Assembly (NCBI GenBank): GCA_043228905.1
Contig: JBHGNT010000018.1
Location: forward strand, 15,624,001-15,688,000
Direction: 5' to 3'
DNA from: Azolla caroliniana
Taxonomy: Eukaryota; Polypodiophyta
Length of the DNA: 64,000 bases
A program made the position numbers and the translations under genes. The notes under the pieces were generated by a model, which saw only the letters and a program-made list of their open reading frames with translations, searched no databases and had not been told where the DNA came from. Shown in pieces: positions 45,100 to 58,200 of the stretch (position 1 is the first letter of the stretch; every line of letters begins with the position of its first letter).

Positions 45100-47939
45100 C
45101 TTGCATGAATTTCTCTCACAACCACAATATGCACTCTCGATTGCAACATTCATTGGAAAAGTTCTTGAACATCGAGAGTCACTACTCACTTTCACACGTA
45201 TCACGTGAAATGTAATGTTTTTTGTCTCATAGGTCATATTTGACCTCCGAAGACGATAATATAATCTCTCTCTCTCTCTCTTTCTCTCTCTCCACAACTT
45301 TGTTGCAAGCACTACCCCAACATCTTCATTGCATTTGCTACAACTTGCCCAAGAAAGAGAGGTTTTTGTTCACACATGCATGCCATTAACCATAATAATT
45401 AGGATCCTTCATTACTTGATTGTTCACTAAACCCACAATTAAGAGATAGTACAGTCATTGCAAAACATGACCAAGAACAGGTTGTTTAGAAGTGTCTTTC
45501 AAACCTTTTTTGACATCATCTTGCAAACATAATACATTGTCTTGGACTTAGCATCCATGATCGCTTGCAAGCTACCTTCATTCGTCTTGATGACGCTCTA
45601 ATTTGGCAACATTTAAACATTTGATCGTTATGAGCCGAGCCACCATGTTTTGCAATGACTTCCAATGATTAGTGGAGATTTAACTCAACTTACCATCATC
45701 ATCTCATTCTTCACCCTCGCCATCATTGTCATTATTACCATAAGTTCCATCATTATACTTTCCCTTATATTCATCACAAAAAATCATCTTTCATATCAAA
45801 CTCACTTTTAATCTTATTAGACACTTCCTTCCCATATCGCATATCACAACCCATATCTTTTTCGTGGACCATATCTTTATTAGACATCAGAATATCATTG
45901 TAAACCATAACCCTATCCTCATCAAACATAGTCGTATCAAGCACACTTTTATTCTAACATAAAAACTATATGTTCAACGTAGACCAATACCATATTATCA
46001 TCATAAAAAATAATATGTAAATCAAAATCTTTTTTACCTTCATTTGCCTATCAATCCTGGCCACATAAAGCTTTAAACATACGCACACCATATTCAACAA
46101 CATCATTTTTGACAATACCCACGTCATACCCTACATAAATCTTCCAATTACATCACTATAAAGCACAACCATATCATCATCATATTCTTTCATATATTTA
46201 TCATATCAACATATTTTTCAATTCATATCATCCACCGGTATGGGTCCACCCCCTCCAACATTGAACAAAACATTGGATGAACCACATCTTGTGAACGAGA
46301 AAATGACAAATTGCTTATAACCAAGTTGAGAGTATATAGTTGGGCCAACGAATGGAGGATGAGCATAAAGATGAAAATGTCAATCAGGATAAAGGTCGAA
46401 TCAAGAGAGAATAAAGAGGGAGAAGATCAATGGACATGGAAAAATATAGATGTAGATAAAGAGAATATTAAAAAGGGAGCAAGATCAATGGACATGGAAA
46501 AATATAGATGCGCATGTGGCCAGGATAAGGACATGATGGTGTGTCAAGTGGGATCAAGCACTTCAATGATGCCATCATGAGAGTGTTGTGGCATAAATTC
46601 ATGCATGTGTGTGAAGTTGAGGGCATCACTAAGGACCTAAACCAAGGAAGATGACAATGCTAGTTGATGGCACCTCTTTGGCCTTCTAGTCCAGGTTGTA
46701 TCATGGTTGGGTTTGGTGAATTCATGCACCGGAATGTGTGTGTGTGTGTGTGTATACACACACTCACTCACTCACTTACATATTTGTAATGACCTACTTA
46801 TGTATGTGTGAATATGGAGTGCTTTGATTTGTGTGGGCCTTTATTGGTGTGAGATCACATGAACACATTTGTGTGTGTACATGTGTAAGTACAATAGACA
46901 TTCGGTTAAGTGCGCACTTTGAACGCAAGAAAGAAGTGCACACTTAACCAAGCTATGCACTTAGGGGTTTTCTAAAACATTTTAGGGTTTTTTGGAATTT
47001 TTTAGCGTTTTCTGAAATATTTTCCTTTTGTACTCTAATCATACAATTCTTGATAAGAAAAGTGATCAAATTACATGATATATATTGACCTAAAACGTTT
47101 CGGGTTTCAGAATACATACTCTTCAGTTTCTTTCTCGATTCTAGATTAGCTTTAGTTTTCACCTTTTTGCTACGTTTGAGGAATGCATCCATTATGCAAC
47201 AAAGCTAATGAATTTCCTTGGATGCGATGAGTTTTTTTCATGTGTTTTCTTCCTAGTGGCGGCAGGTTTGAGGAATCGAAGTGTAGATGGAGGAGATAGG
47301 AAAAGAGAGTGGGGGAGCAATGGACAAATCACAGGTTGCAACTTCCGTCATCTTTGAGAATAAACAAGATGCACAGAAAGAGAGAGGGAGGGAGAGAGGC
47401 TTTCTTTATGCAGGAAAAGAGCATGCACGCACGTGGCACAGACACACATAGAAAGAGAAGGACAATGGACGGAAGTTTTGTTGCACATGAAGAAAGAGAG
47501 CTCGCGTTCACAACCAATCACTGCAAAAACTTGACTATTCACAATCATCAAGATTTGTTTGCCCTTGTTTGCTTATGTTCTTTAATCAATAATCAAAATC
47601 ATAGACTCGTAATCATAAACATTCACATACACATACACATACACATAAAAACTCCTTTTGTTGTTTCTGAATGTTTGGAACATAGTTTCAATTTGGTTTA
47701 ATGTAATTTCGTCATGAAACAATGTAAATTTTTTTATCTGGATTTTGACCTCTAAAAATGAAAGTGCACTTAATAGAATGGTGCACTTAAGTGGGCAGAC
47801 ACTTAACTAAATGTCTAATGTATATGGTTATAAGTGCATAAAATTGTGTGTGCAATGAATGATCTATGTGCACTCGTGCTTTATGTGTATGTGTGATTAC
47901 TCGTTTTTATGTGTCTAGGTGTGTGCGTGATTTTTGTCA
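44576..47939. other. Non-coding region with CT, ATC and GT low-complexity tracts
   Basis: There are (CT)n tracts at 45,053-45,100 and 45,262-45,290. The strand is C/A-rich with frequent CATATC and ATCAT words at 45,680-46,230. A nearby duplication of GGGAG...AAGATCAATGGACATGGAAAAATATAGATG occurs at 46,419-46,452 and 46,476-46,510. (GT)n/(AC)n/(CTCA)n runs are at 46,735-46,780 and (CACATA)n at 47,624-47,647. On the minus strand at 44,577-44,615, GTAGCCTAGTGGTTAAC is box A-like. No credible gene was seen. Confidence 0.5.
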
Positions 47940-48890
47940 ATGTGTGTATAGGTGCATGTGTGAGGTGCAATTATGCTTATATAAGTATGTGTAGATATGC
48001 ATATTAAGTGTGTGTATCCAAAAATGTGTGCAAAGTATGACATGTGCCTACATCTCTATTTGTGTTAAAATATGTGGTCCCAATGTGTGTATAGGTGCAT
48101 GTGTTACGTGCAATTGTTCTTATGTAAGTATGTGTAGATATGCATAAGTGTGTGCATAGATTGACACATGCGTGATATTCGTGATATTCTCCATGCCTGA
48201 TATTCGTGATATTCTCCATGCGCAATATTCTCTATATTCGAGAATATGAAATGGCCCTAAGAATATTAAAAAACCATTCGTTTTGCAAAATAGATATAAA
48301 ATATTTATTTATTTATTTAAATAAATTTATTTTACCAAAAAAAGAACAATTATTCATTAATAGATTATAGTGTCAAGAGAGTTTATGAAACTTATTTTAA
48401 TTAATCAATTTTTAAAAAACGAATATTTTTATATTTAATATACAAATATGATTAGTATAAACTTTGAATATATGATTAGTTTGAAGTACTATTTTTAATG
48501 TCAAAATAAAAATATCCATAAAATTTGAGGGAATAAAAAGTGAGAAATTAATGAGCTTTTATTTTATTTATTAAAAATAAAATAAATACTTATAATTTAT
48601 AAGTTATACATTTATTATAAAAATTTAGTAATGACAAATCCCCAAGTCCCTCTTTTATTATCCCTATTTATTGTCTAAGTTCCTTTTTTTTTATCCTAGG
48701 AAATTAAAAAAGACAGTTTTTTTTGTTTTTTTAGTTAAACGAATACTTGACCACACATTCGTATTCATATTCGTTTGCATTTGAATGGGAAACCCGATGA
48801 ATGCGAATATGTCAATCTATGAGTGTGTGTATGCAAAAATGTGTGCAAAGTATGACATGTGCCAACATCTCTATTTGTGTTTAAGTACCT
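47940..48890. repeat. ~142-bp tandem duplication, second copy interrupted by a transposon
   Basis: Copy 1 (about 47,940-48,081) reads TGTGTATAGGTGCATGTG...TATGTGTAGATATGCAT...AGTGTGTGTATCCAAAAATGTGTGCAAAGTATGACATGTGCC. Copy 2 starts at 48,082, breaks after AGTGTGTG at 48,154, and resumes at 48,822 with AGTGTGTGTATGCAAAAATGTGTGCAAAGTATGACATGTGCC. Copy 1 thus serves as an internal empty site for the insertion in copy 2. Confidence 0.85.
48155..48821. mobile_element. Non-autonomous DNA transposon with 8-bp TSD (hAT-like MITE)
   Basis: The 667-bp element begins CATAGATTGACA and ends TGTCAATCTATG, a 12-bp perfect terminal inverted repeat, with AGTGTGTG duplicated on both sides (48,147-48,154 and 48,822-48,829). 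An 8-bp TSD is the hAT signature. The interior is very AT-rich, with subterminal repeats of GTGATATTCGTGATATTCTCCATG at the left and ATTCGTATTCATATTCGTTTGC at the right, and no coding frame. The uninterrupted neighbouring repeat copy confirms the insertion boundaries. Confidence 0.85.
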
Positions 48891-48894
48891 AGTT

Positions 48895-49040
48895 TTTTTC
48901 CCCCATATAAGGAGTTGTTTTCCCATTAATTTGGAGAGTTTTTTTTTATAGAAAAGTCTATACAATGTGGCTACACAACTCACAACAAATGTATTGGTTG
49001 TGTCGTCCATTAAAGAGACTACCTATATTCACCTCATATA
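48895..49040. repeat. Dispersed repeat fragment shared with about 10,180-10,300
   Basis: GGAGTTG.TTTCCC, TTTTTT...TATAGAAAAG, CACAACTCACA.CAAA and TTAAAGAGACTA occur in the same order in both places. The family was not identified. Confidence 0.55.
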
Positions 49041-50422
49041 TATATTAGGGTATCACCTCCCGCCTAAGTTCTAGAATATGAGAAAACAATTATGGGTGTA
49101 CATAACATACATATCCTCTCATATTGTCTACTTAGTGTAAGTGGGTATGTAGAGCTATAAATACATGTGTTCAAAACTAGTAACATCCATTGGTGGCCGG
49201 CACGAACCCGATCCCTAGCCCTCAACGAAGGGAGGGTGGAAGGTGAGGGGGAAACAACCAAAGGGGGGGTTGGTAGTTCCACCTCGGGCTATTTCCTCCA
49301 TGCGCCACCATTGGCATGCTCCATTTATGTTAGAAACGTAAGTGACCAGTGACCATGTCATCGGAGTGGTCGCAAACCTCGTCCAGTTGCCCTCGTAGGC
49401 AATTGATAATCGTGAACCGTATCTCTATGATCAATTCCTCTGAGGGGCGTACCAGATCTTGGAAGACCCTTAGGCAACGTGTTTTTCACACATACTAGAG
49501 GGTAAAGCTTGCAATCAACGTCTAAATCTGCTGGAAGTGGGGGGATGTGGTTGTCAACCCTCTCTTGAATCATGTCTTGACAATTTTGCCCCTTGTGCAT
49601 TTATACCACCAATTGCCTATGTTGAATGAGTCCATGTAGCTATCTGTCAGGGATTGATCCAGGTTGCCATGCTCCATGATGTTCTCCCTTCCACCTTGCA
49701 TGCGGCTAGGAGGCGAGTCACCATGTCCCATACCCTCTGAGCTTCGGGGCAATCCGACAGATAGCGTTTGAAAGTCTTGACAGTAGTTCCACGAAGGGGC
49801 GATTATTGTAGACCCACAACTTCCAGTGGGGTTCCACCTGATCGGCGTTTGGGTGGATCTTCTAACTATTTCCAGCCTATGCCACCTCTTAGATTGGTTG
49901 CCAGGTTGCACTACTCTGGCTCTCCCAAAATAATGTAGACCTAGATCCGTTCATACCCTTCAACAAATTAACCACTCTAGCCTCATCAAAGAGACCAATC
50001 CATGTATCTCCTCTCACATCCCCCACTGGAACCTTGTCAACCACCTTCGCTATTAGTTTCCTCGTTTTCTTAGCTCCCTTGAAGAAGGCCTGGGTCCTCC
50101 TCCCCCACTCCCGGAGTCACAATGTATCTTGTGCAGGGGGATGTAGACTTCAGGAATAGGTAAAGTTATAAAAGTACACTTTATTGGAATTTGGGAATAT
50201 TTGGCAAATTGTAAAGTGTCTTCCAGTGATACTTTTAATGGGCATGCAACTCTTAAACCAGTTGTTTTGATGTTCCATTTAAGCTATGTTCTAATTGTTG
50301 TATTTTGTCATTGCTAAATTTCCTCTAGGAGCTTCCTTCAACCAAAATCTTGATCTCATGTGAAATTTAACATCGCAGGGGTTTCCCCCTTTTGCACCTA
50401 CCACCATTACAACAAAATGGGG
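49041..50422. other. Unassigned region, possibly old coding debris on the minus strand
   Basis: GC content rises relative to the previous 4 kb between about 49,160 and 50,120. Short minus-strand frames (for example 49,358-49,600 and 49,570-49,911) lack recognised motifs. The segment may be a heavily decayed retroelement, but I could not match it to any family. Confidence 0.35.
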
Positions 50423-51062
50423 TGTTAGCAACACCCCCATTCATGTGCAAGGGTGCACATGAGTGAAGAGAATATAGGTACAAAGGTATAAGTCCTATAT
50501 TAAATGTACTTAGGAGTGGAGGATCTAGAATATCCCACTTAAGTACAAGATCCTATTTTAGGCATTATAGTCAACATTTCTAACTAGATTTTATCTAGGT
50601 AACTTCTAAGTTACGTGGTTGACTAACTAACTAACTCTAGTTGAGCTTGATATCTCAACACAACCCCTCAAGCTCAAGTGTGAGGCGTCCGATGTCCGCT
50701 TTGGCTTTCGGTGTTGTCCGGCTTTCAATGTCGGCTTTTGTGCGGCTTTTAGCGGACTCGGTATTTTCGTGGTAGTTTCGGTTCCTCCCCCTCAAGCCTG
50801 TGACGAAGGCTTGGGTCGATTGCTTTCACCCATCGTGGGTCACGAGCCACTTCTGTAGAGCTCTCGGGCTCTTGTTTGGCCACTACCTTCATCGCGAAGG
50901 CATAATGATGTGTCATGTACTTGTTGTAGCCAAGACGAGTAAGGGGGTTCTTCTCTCTAGATGAGCGTCGAAGTTTTTCGCTCGCTAATGTAAGTGCCTT
51001 CTGTACTCTGGGTGTATGCATGATGGGTACACCAAACTCATTGTCTAGTTAGGGAGCCAACA
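50423..51062 (-). mobile_element. Copia-3: 3' LTR and a pol scrap, cut by Copia-1
   Basis: The LTR is 50,423-50,660 (TGTTAGCAAC...ATCTCAACA, 238 bp). On the minus strand it is preceded by a polypurine tract (CTTGAGGGGTTG). Internal sequence remains to 51,062, where the Copia-1 LTR begins. The LTR matches the fragment at 38,266-38,457. Confidence 0.75.
50749..51021 (-). pseudogene. Copia-3 pol scrap (integrase-RT linker)
   Basis: The frame includes SEKLRRSSREKNPLTRLGYNKYMTHHYAFAMKVV and PRWVKAIDPSLRHRLEGEE. This is the usual linker of Copia polyproteins just before the RT domain, where such proteins read 'RYPLR...' and 'W..AM..E'. The RT and RNase H that should follow are missing, so an internal deletion joins the linker nearly to the 3' LTR. 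Confidence 0.6.
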
Positions 51063-51715
51063 TGTTGAGAAATCGATGCAAAATAGATCACAATAAACGA
51101 ACTACGCGCTAAAATACAATTTACAGAAATGCTAGAAAGACAAGATAAACAGAAGTATACCCAGAGATTTACGTGGAAACCCTAAAATGGGGAAAAACCA
51201 CGGGAACAGAATCTTCACTATACAAATAATAGATATACAATAGCGAGAAGATTACAACACTCTCTCACGAGTGCATCAGCCGCACAGGGCTCTTCGCGTC
51301 TGCTATTACACACACAGCTATGGCGCGGCTCTTCCTTCTCTCACACTCTCTGTCCCTCTCTCTCATGTTCTACAACTTCAGGTTTTACACTCTGTTCCAC
51401 TACACACTAAAAGTTTTCCCTAGTTGTATATATACTTATGCAACTTTCTGGTTATTTACATACGTAGCCCTCATGGGGCGCACACTTAGACTATTTACAA
51501 CTATAGTCTCCCGAGTTGGCTATATACATGATTCCGGTTTCGGCTCTTCTCTCTCCCCATCCGGAGAGACATGTTTCCTAAAATCATCATCATTATTATC
51601 ACTATAATAATAATAGTCGAATCTTCAAACAGTCGACTCATTGTTTTTGACTCTTCGACTATCGGCTTTTCGAATAGTCGGTTCTTCCTCCCACTTGAGG
51701 GACATATTCCCAACA
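51063..51715 (-). repeat. 3' LTR of Copia-1
   Basis: 653 bp with TGTTG/CAACA ends. A TATA-like TATATATAC occurs near 51,428 on the plus strand and its complement on the minus. CT-rich and AATAAT microsatellite stretches are present. The partner LTR is outside the window, so TSDs cannot be checked. Confidence 0.8.
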
Positions 51716-54665
51716 AACTCCCCCTTCACTCCTGTGGGAGGAAATCTATCAGACTTGTATTTTGTCGACAGACTCTGAGTCTGTCCATAGGTAGGTTCTT
51801 CGTCAACATGTCAGATCCATTATCGTCGGTATGGATCTTCACAAGGGAAAACTCTCCTTCTTCGACTCTCTTGCAACCAGTGATACCTTCTCTGTATGTG
51901 CTTGGTCCGGGTGTGATATGTCGCGTTCTTGGCTAGGTGTATGGTGCTTTGGCTATCACAGTGAAGCAAGAACTCCTTTTGCTTCATGCCTAGTTCGGTG
52001 AGAAAATTTCTCATCCAGATCATCTCTTTTCCGGCTTCTACCACTGCCATATACTTTGCCTCTATAGTCGAAGAGGCTACAGACTTCCGCAGTCGTGACT
52101 ACCACGACACTGCTCCCCCTGCATAGGTCATCACGTACCCTGACGTGGATCGACTCGAGTCGACATCTCCTGACATGTCCGAATCGGTAAAACCTTCCAG
52201 CACAGGTTTTCCGACACCGTACCTTAGGCACACCTCCGAGGTGCCTTTCAAGTACTTGAGTATCCACTTCACCGTTGCCCAGTGTTCTCTCCCTGGATTA
52301 CTCATATATCGGCTTACTGTTCCCACAACAAATGCTATGTCTGGTCTCGTACAGACCATAACATACATTACACTGCCGACAGCTGAGGCATATGGTACCT
52401 TCTTCATCTCAGCCTTTTCCTTCTACCCTTTCGGACACTGCTTCACATTTAGTCTACAATTTGTCGGCAACACTGAGCCGACCGGCTTTGCGTTCGACAT
52501 GTTGAACCTCTCTAGGATCTTCGTCACATACTTCTGTTGTGACAACCATAGCACCTTCCGAGCTCTGTCTCGGGTTATGTGCATTCCTAGGATTTGCGTT
52601 GCCGGTCCAAGGTATTTTATGGCAAATGATTTGCCGAGAGCTTTCTTCAAGCTTCCAATCTTCCTTGTGTCTTGATCGACTATCAACATATCATCAACAT
52701 ATAGCAAGAGAATCAAGAAATCTCCTTCTTCATACCTTTTGACGAACCCACAGTGATCGGCTTGTGTTTTCTGGAACTAATGTTCCATCATGAAGGACTC
52801 GAATTTCTTGTACCATTGGCGCGGAGCTTGTTTTAGTCCGTACAAGCTTTTCCTCAGTCGACACACCAGATTCTCTTTCCCTTTCTCCTCAAAGCCTTCG
52901 GGTTGCTGCATGTAGATTTCTTCTTCTAGCTCCCAGTGCAGAAATGTGGTTTTGACATCCAACTGTTCGATCTCCAGATCCATGTTGGCCGTTATGCTCA
53001 GAACAATTCGTATGGATGTCATCTTCACGACTGGTGCGAATATTTCGTCAAAGTCGACGCCCTTCATCTGTTGGAAACCCTTCACCACTAAGTGGGCTTT
53101 ATACCTAGGCTCGTTGTCGACTTCTCCAGTCTTCACCTTGTAAACCCATTTATTTCTGAGTGCTCTCTTACCTTCCGGTAGCTCTACTAGGTCGTAGGTG
53201 TAATTCGCGTGCAAGGATTCCATCTCCTCTTGCATCGCGTTCAGCCATTTTTCTCTGCTCTCATCGGCAATGGCTTCTTCATAACACTCTGGTTCACCGT
53301 CATTAGTCAAGAGGACGTATTGACTAGCATATGTAATCAATGCCTTCCTTTCTCTGAGTGGGTATCTTCGTCCACTCATTGTTGGCTCCAGCCCGGATGT
53401 CTCTGCCAACTCTTCTCTTTGCTCGGGATTCTGCTCATCAATTGGCATCTCCAACTCATATTCATCAATTGATTTTAGCAGGTCTGCCGACTCTAACTCA
53501 TAGTCTGTCGGTCTTTCCGAGTCAACCGACTTGGATTCGGCTCTATCTACCAACTGTCTCCTTACAGCTGCTGGTGACGACACATTTGGCCTTAAGTCGA
53601 TGGTAGTCAAGGTTAACTAGGGAGTTGGTTCCGACTTCTGTTGCTTCCAGTCTTCAATTGTCTTGTCTTCTAGAAAGACTACATCCCAACTTCTCACTAC
53701 CTTCTTGTCGACTAGGTCCCATAGCCTGTAGCCGAACTCATCTTCCGAGTATCCCATGAATATGCATACTTTCGACTTGCTATCAAGCTTTGACCTCTGA
53801 TCCTTTGGTACATGCATATACACCAAACATCCAAACACCCTTAGGTGTTGGTAGGAGACATCCATCCCTGTCCACACCCTTTGTGGGACATCACCCTTTA
53901 ATGGCACTGAGGGAGACCTGTTGATCAGATAAATAGTTGTGTACATCGCCTTAGCCCAATAGGATTTCGGCAGTTTTGCATGGGAGAGCATGCTCCTTAC
54001 TCTCTCCATGATTGTTCGATTCATCCTCTCTGCAAGCCCGTTCAACTCTGGGGTCTTTGGTACTGTGTATTCGATTCGAATACCTTGGCTCTTGCAGTAT
54101 TCTTCGAACTGCCCTTTGTATTCGCCACCGTTGTCGGTTCAGACAACCTTCAGTTTCCGACCCGACTCTCTTTCGGTTCTTGCTTGGAACTCCTTGAAAA
54201 CCGATAGTACTTGATCCTTTGACTTCAGTACGACGGCCCATGTCTTCCGACTATAGTCGTCAATGAACATTACAAAGTACTGTCCTCCTCGATGTGATGG
54301 AGCATCAACATAGCACACATTCGTGTGCACTAGTTCCAGTGCAACTTCTCTTCTCCTCGGTGGTCTTGTGTGGAATCCGCCCTATTCTGCTTTCCGGCTA
54401 AGCAGTCGACACACTTCTCCAAGTGAAATCCCTTAACTTCTGGTAGAAGTTTCTGGTCTGCTAATAGGTGCATTCCCTTCTCACTCATGTGGCCTAGCCT
54501 CTTATGTCATATCTCCCCTGCCGAGTCGGCTGCCACGTTTACTTCTGATTTGCACTGTCGAGCATGCATCATGTACAATGTGTCTTCTTTCTGTGCTCAG
54601 GCCACTATAAGATTTCCTCGGCAGAACTTCCACTTGCCATTCCGAAAGCTACCACTGTAGCCTTC
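51716..54665 (-). pseudogene. Copia-1 pol: integrase, reverse transcriptase, RNase H, with stops
   Basis: Reading leftward on the minus strand: the integrase zinc-finger tail (KRLGHMSEKGM, CVDCLAGKQNRA), the integrase core (FVMFIDDYSRKTWAV; NGLAERMNRTIMERVRSMLSHA), KVWGFMGYSED-like linker sequence, and the RT (YKAHLVVKGFQQMKGVDFDEIFAPVVK, LDVKTTFLHWELEEEIYMQQPEGF, SLYGLKQAPRQWYKKF, LLLYVDDMLIVD). Then RNase H (FTDSDMSGDVDSSRSTSGYVMTYAGGAVSW, HCDSQSTIHLAKNATYHTRTKHI). Stops occur for example near 53,613, 52,778, 52,420 and 52,099, and there are frameshifts. YVDD is intact but the whole frame is not. Confidence 0.88.
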
Positions 54666-55268
54666 TGATGGAAATTAATCGACACTTTCCAAACTTCACC
54701 TCTCGTCACAACCAAGGAAACACACGAATCGTTGTTGCAGAAAATGGGAAATGCGAAAAATAGAATGGACACACGATTTAACGTGGAAAACCCTGTACGG
54801 GAAAAAACCACGGGAGTACAAGACTCCGAACCAAAACTATGCACAGAGAAATATACAATGGCGAGCTGCAAGGCGACGACCTTGAGCTCGCTGTCCTCGC
54901 CACAGGCGGCGGAAATACACAGAGGCGTCGACCTCTTCTTCTCTCACGCTCTATCTCTCTCGCGGCTGCTCTCTCTTCACTCCTCTTGAGTGGAAAAACA
55001 GAAAAATGATCAGCAACATTAAAACTGTTTGCCCTAAGTCATATTTATACACATATGACTTTGGGGCTATTTACAACTATAGCCTCAAGGGCCCTTGGCA
55101 AACATATTCACAGATATGTCCCCGCATCTGGATCTCTCTCCGGGTACATTCGTTATCCGGCTCCGAAGCCGGGGTCTTCATCATCCGGTTCCGAAACCGC
55201 AACCGGGCTTGTCGGCATTCATCTCCAACATCCGACCATCCCATCCGAAAGGGACCGTAATCCCAACA
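54666..55268 (-). repeat. 3' LTR of Copia-2
   Basis: 603 bp. On the minus strand TATAAATATGAC (about 55,036-55,047) is a TATA box. Differences from the other LTR include C/T near 54,889, G/A near 55,092, two near 55,154 and G/A near 55,228. Confidence 0.95.
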
Positions 55269-55278
55269 AACTCCCCCT

Positions 55279-58200
55279 TCACTTCGGCATGGGATGTCTC
55301 TCCAATCCGATCCTCTTCCGGCATGCTTCCAGCTTGTCGGGTGTGAGCACCTTGGTCAGCATATCCGACCCATTCTCGTCCGTGTGGACCTTCGTCAGCA
55401 CGAACTCCTTGTCTTCTATCCTTTCCCGGATCCAGTGATATCTTCGCTGGATGTGCTTCGTCCGGGAGTGATAGGCCGCGTTCTTCGCAAGGTGGATTGC
55501 ACTCTGACTGTCGCAGTAGAGTCGGTACTCCTCCTGTCGGATACCGAGCTCTCTAATGAAGTCCTTCATCCATATTATTTCCTTGCCGGCTTCAACAGCC
55601 GCCATGTACTCCGCCTCCGTGGTTGACAACGCAACCGTCTTCTGCAGCCTCGACTGCCATGAAACCGCTCCCCCTGCATACGTCATCACATACCCTGATG
55701 TGGACCGGCTGGTATCTGCATCAGCCGACATATCCGAATCGGTGAAGCCGTCGAGTTCGGGCTTACCGGAGCCGAATCGGAGGCACACGTTTGCCGTGCC
55801 CTTCAGGTATCGGAGTATCCACTTGGCCGCGTTCCAATGCTCTTTGCCGGGGTTGCTCATGTACCGGCTCACCACTCCGACTGCGTATCCAATGTCCGGT
55901 CTTGTACACACCATTGCGTACATCAAGCTTCCGACGGCAGAGGCATATGGCACTTTCATCATGTCCTCCTTCTCAGCCTTTGTCTTGGGGCTTTGCTTGC
56001 TGGACAGCTTGCAGTTTGCCGGGAGGGTCGATCCGACCGGTCTTGCTTCTGACATGTTGAACCGTTTAAGCACCTTTGTCACGTACTTCTCCTGTGACAG
56101 CCACAACTGCTTCTTGCTCCGGTCCCGGATGATGTGCATCCCTAGTATTTGTCTCGCCGGACCCAAGTCCTTCATTGAGAAGGTTCGGTGAAGAGCCTTC
56201 TTCAGCATCCGTATCTTGACCTGGTCCCGTTCGACGATCAACATGTCGTCCACGTACAGGAGGAGTATTAGAAAGTCTCCTCCTTCGAACTTCTTCACAA
56301 ACACGCAGTGGTCGGACTGCGTTTTGAGGTACCCTTCGTCGGTCATGAAGGAGTCGAACTTCCGGTACCATTGCCGGGGAGCCTGCTTCAGTCCGTAAAG
56401 GCTCTTCTTCAACCGGCATACCAGGTGCTCCTTCCCTTTCTTCTCGAATCCTTCCGGTTGCTGCATGTAGATCTCTTCTTCGAGGTCACCGTGAAGGAAT
56501 GCCGTCTTCACGTCCATCTGTTCTACCTCGAGGTCCATGCTTGCCGCTATGCTCAGCACCGTCCGGATGGAGGTCATCTTCACTACCGGGGCAAATATCT
56601 CGTCGAAGTCGATGCCCTTCTTCTGCTGAAACCCCTTCACCACGATCCTGGCTTTGTATCTCGGGGGGTTTCCGGCATCTCCCGGTTTCAGCTTGTACAC
56701 CCACTTGTTTCGAAGTGCCCGCTTTCCTTTCGGCAACTCCACAAGTTCATATGTGTGGTTCTCATGCAGGGAATCCATCTCGTCCTGCATGGCACTCAAC
56801 CACCTGCGGCTCTGGGTGTCATGCTTTGCTTCTTCAAAGCTCTCTGGCTCCCCCTCGTCAGTTAGCAGCACGTGCTCTGGTTCCGGAAATCTCCGGGGGG
56901 CCCTTCTCTCTCTTAGAGGATATCTCCGTTCCGGAGCTTCGGTAACCGGTTCTTCCGATTCTTCTTCATCCGAATCCATTTCGGGATCAGGGCCGGTTCC
57001 GGTATCATTTTCATCTTCTTCGGCCGGTTCTGTTTCTTCACCGTCTTCGGCCGGATCCTCGAGTGCTAACCGGTCCCTTGCCGGTCGGGACTGCTCCTCG
57101 TAGAGTTGATCCTCACCGGTCGACTTGGAGCTCTTCATCTTCTTCTCTGACTCCCAGTCGGCGAGTGTCTTGTTCTCCATGAAGATGATATCACGACTCC
57201 GGAATATCTTCTTGTCGACCGGGTCCCATACTCGGTAGCCGAACTTGTCATCGCCGTAACCGAGGAATATGCATGGCTGGGTCTTTGGATCTAGCTTTCC
57301 TCTCCGGTCCTTTGCCACATGCACGTATGCGAGACACCCGAACACCTTCAGATGCCGATAGGATACTTCCCTACCGGTCCACACTCTCTACGGCGTGTCT
57401 CCGTCCAAAGGTACTGAGGGTGATCTGTTTATCACGTATGTCGCCGTCGACATCGCCTCAGCCCAAAACCCCTTGGGTAATTCCGCATGCGCCAGCATAC
57501 TCCGGACCCTCTCCATTATGGTCCGGTTCATCCTCTCGGCCAACCCGTTCAGTTCCGGCGTCTTCGGCACAGTAAACTCGAGCCGGATTCCCTTCGAGCG
57601 ACTGTACTCCGCGAACTGCCCCCGGTATTCCCCTCCGTTATCCGCTCGTATCGCTTTCAGCTTCTTGCCGGATTCCCTTTCCACTCTCGCGTGGAGTTCT
57701 TTGAAGACGCACAACACTTGGTCCTTTGTCTTCAACGGTGCCGTCCACAGCTTCCGGCTATGATCATCAATGAATGTTACGAAGTACTGGGCTCCGCCAT
57801 GTGACTTTGTTTCTACCTGACACACATCAGTGTGTACCAACTCCAATGGTACACTACGTCTCGTCGGTGGCCTTGAGTGGAAGGAGGCTCGGTTCTGCTT
57901 ACCGGCCAGGCAATCGGTGCACTTCTCCAGGTGCACGTGCTTCACTGGAATAAGGTTGTCTTCTGCAAGCCTCTTCATCCCCTTCTCACTCATGTGGCAC
58001 AGTCTTTTGTGCCACAGCTCACCGGCAGTGTCGGCTGCCACATTCAGCTCTTCCGGACATAACCGGGCATTCATCAGGTACAGTGTATTGTCTTTCCGGG
58101 CCCGAGCCACTATCAGACTCCCCTTGCTGAACTTCATTACGCCGTTCCGGATGCTACCTATGTAGCCTTCATCGTCTAGCCTCCCGGCCGAAATCAGGTT

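Noticed and set aside
44822-45312. Arg/Glu-rich ORFs on the minus strand
   Set aside because: They come from CT/GA microsatellites.
49358-49911. Minus-strand ORFs of 80 and 113 codons
   Set aside because: No recognised motif and no supporting context; kept only as unassigned debris.
55279-57384. Separate gene starting at a GTG near 57,384
   Set aside because: It is the same frame as the upstream Copia-2 gag-pol and is separated only by one TAG.
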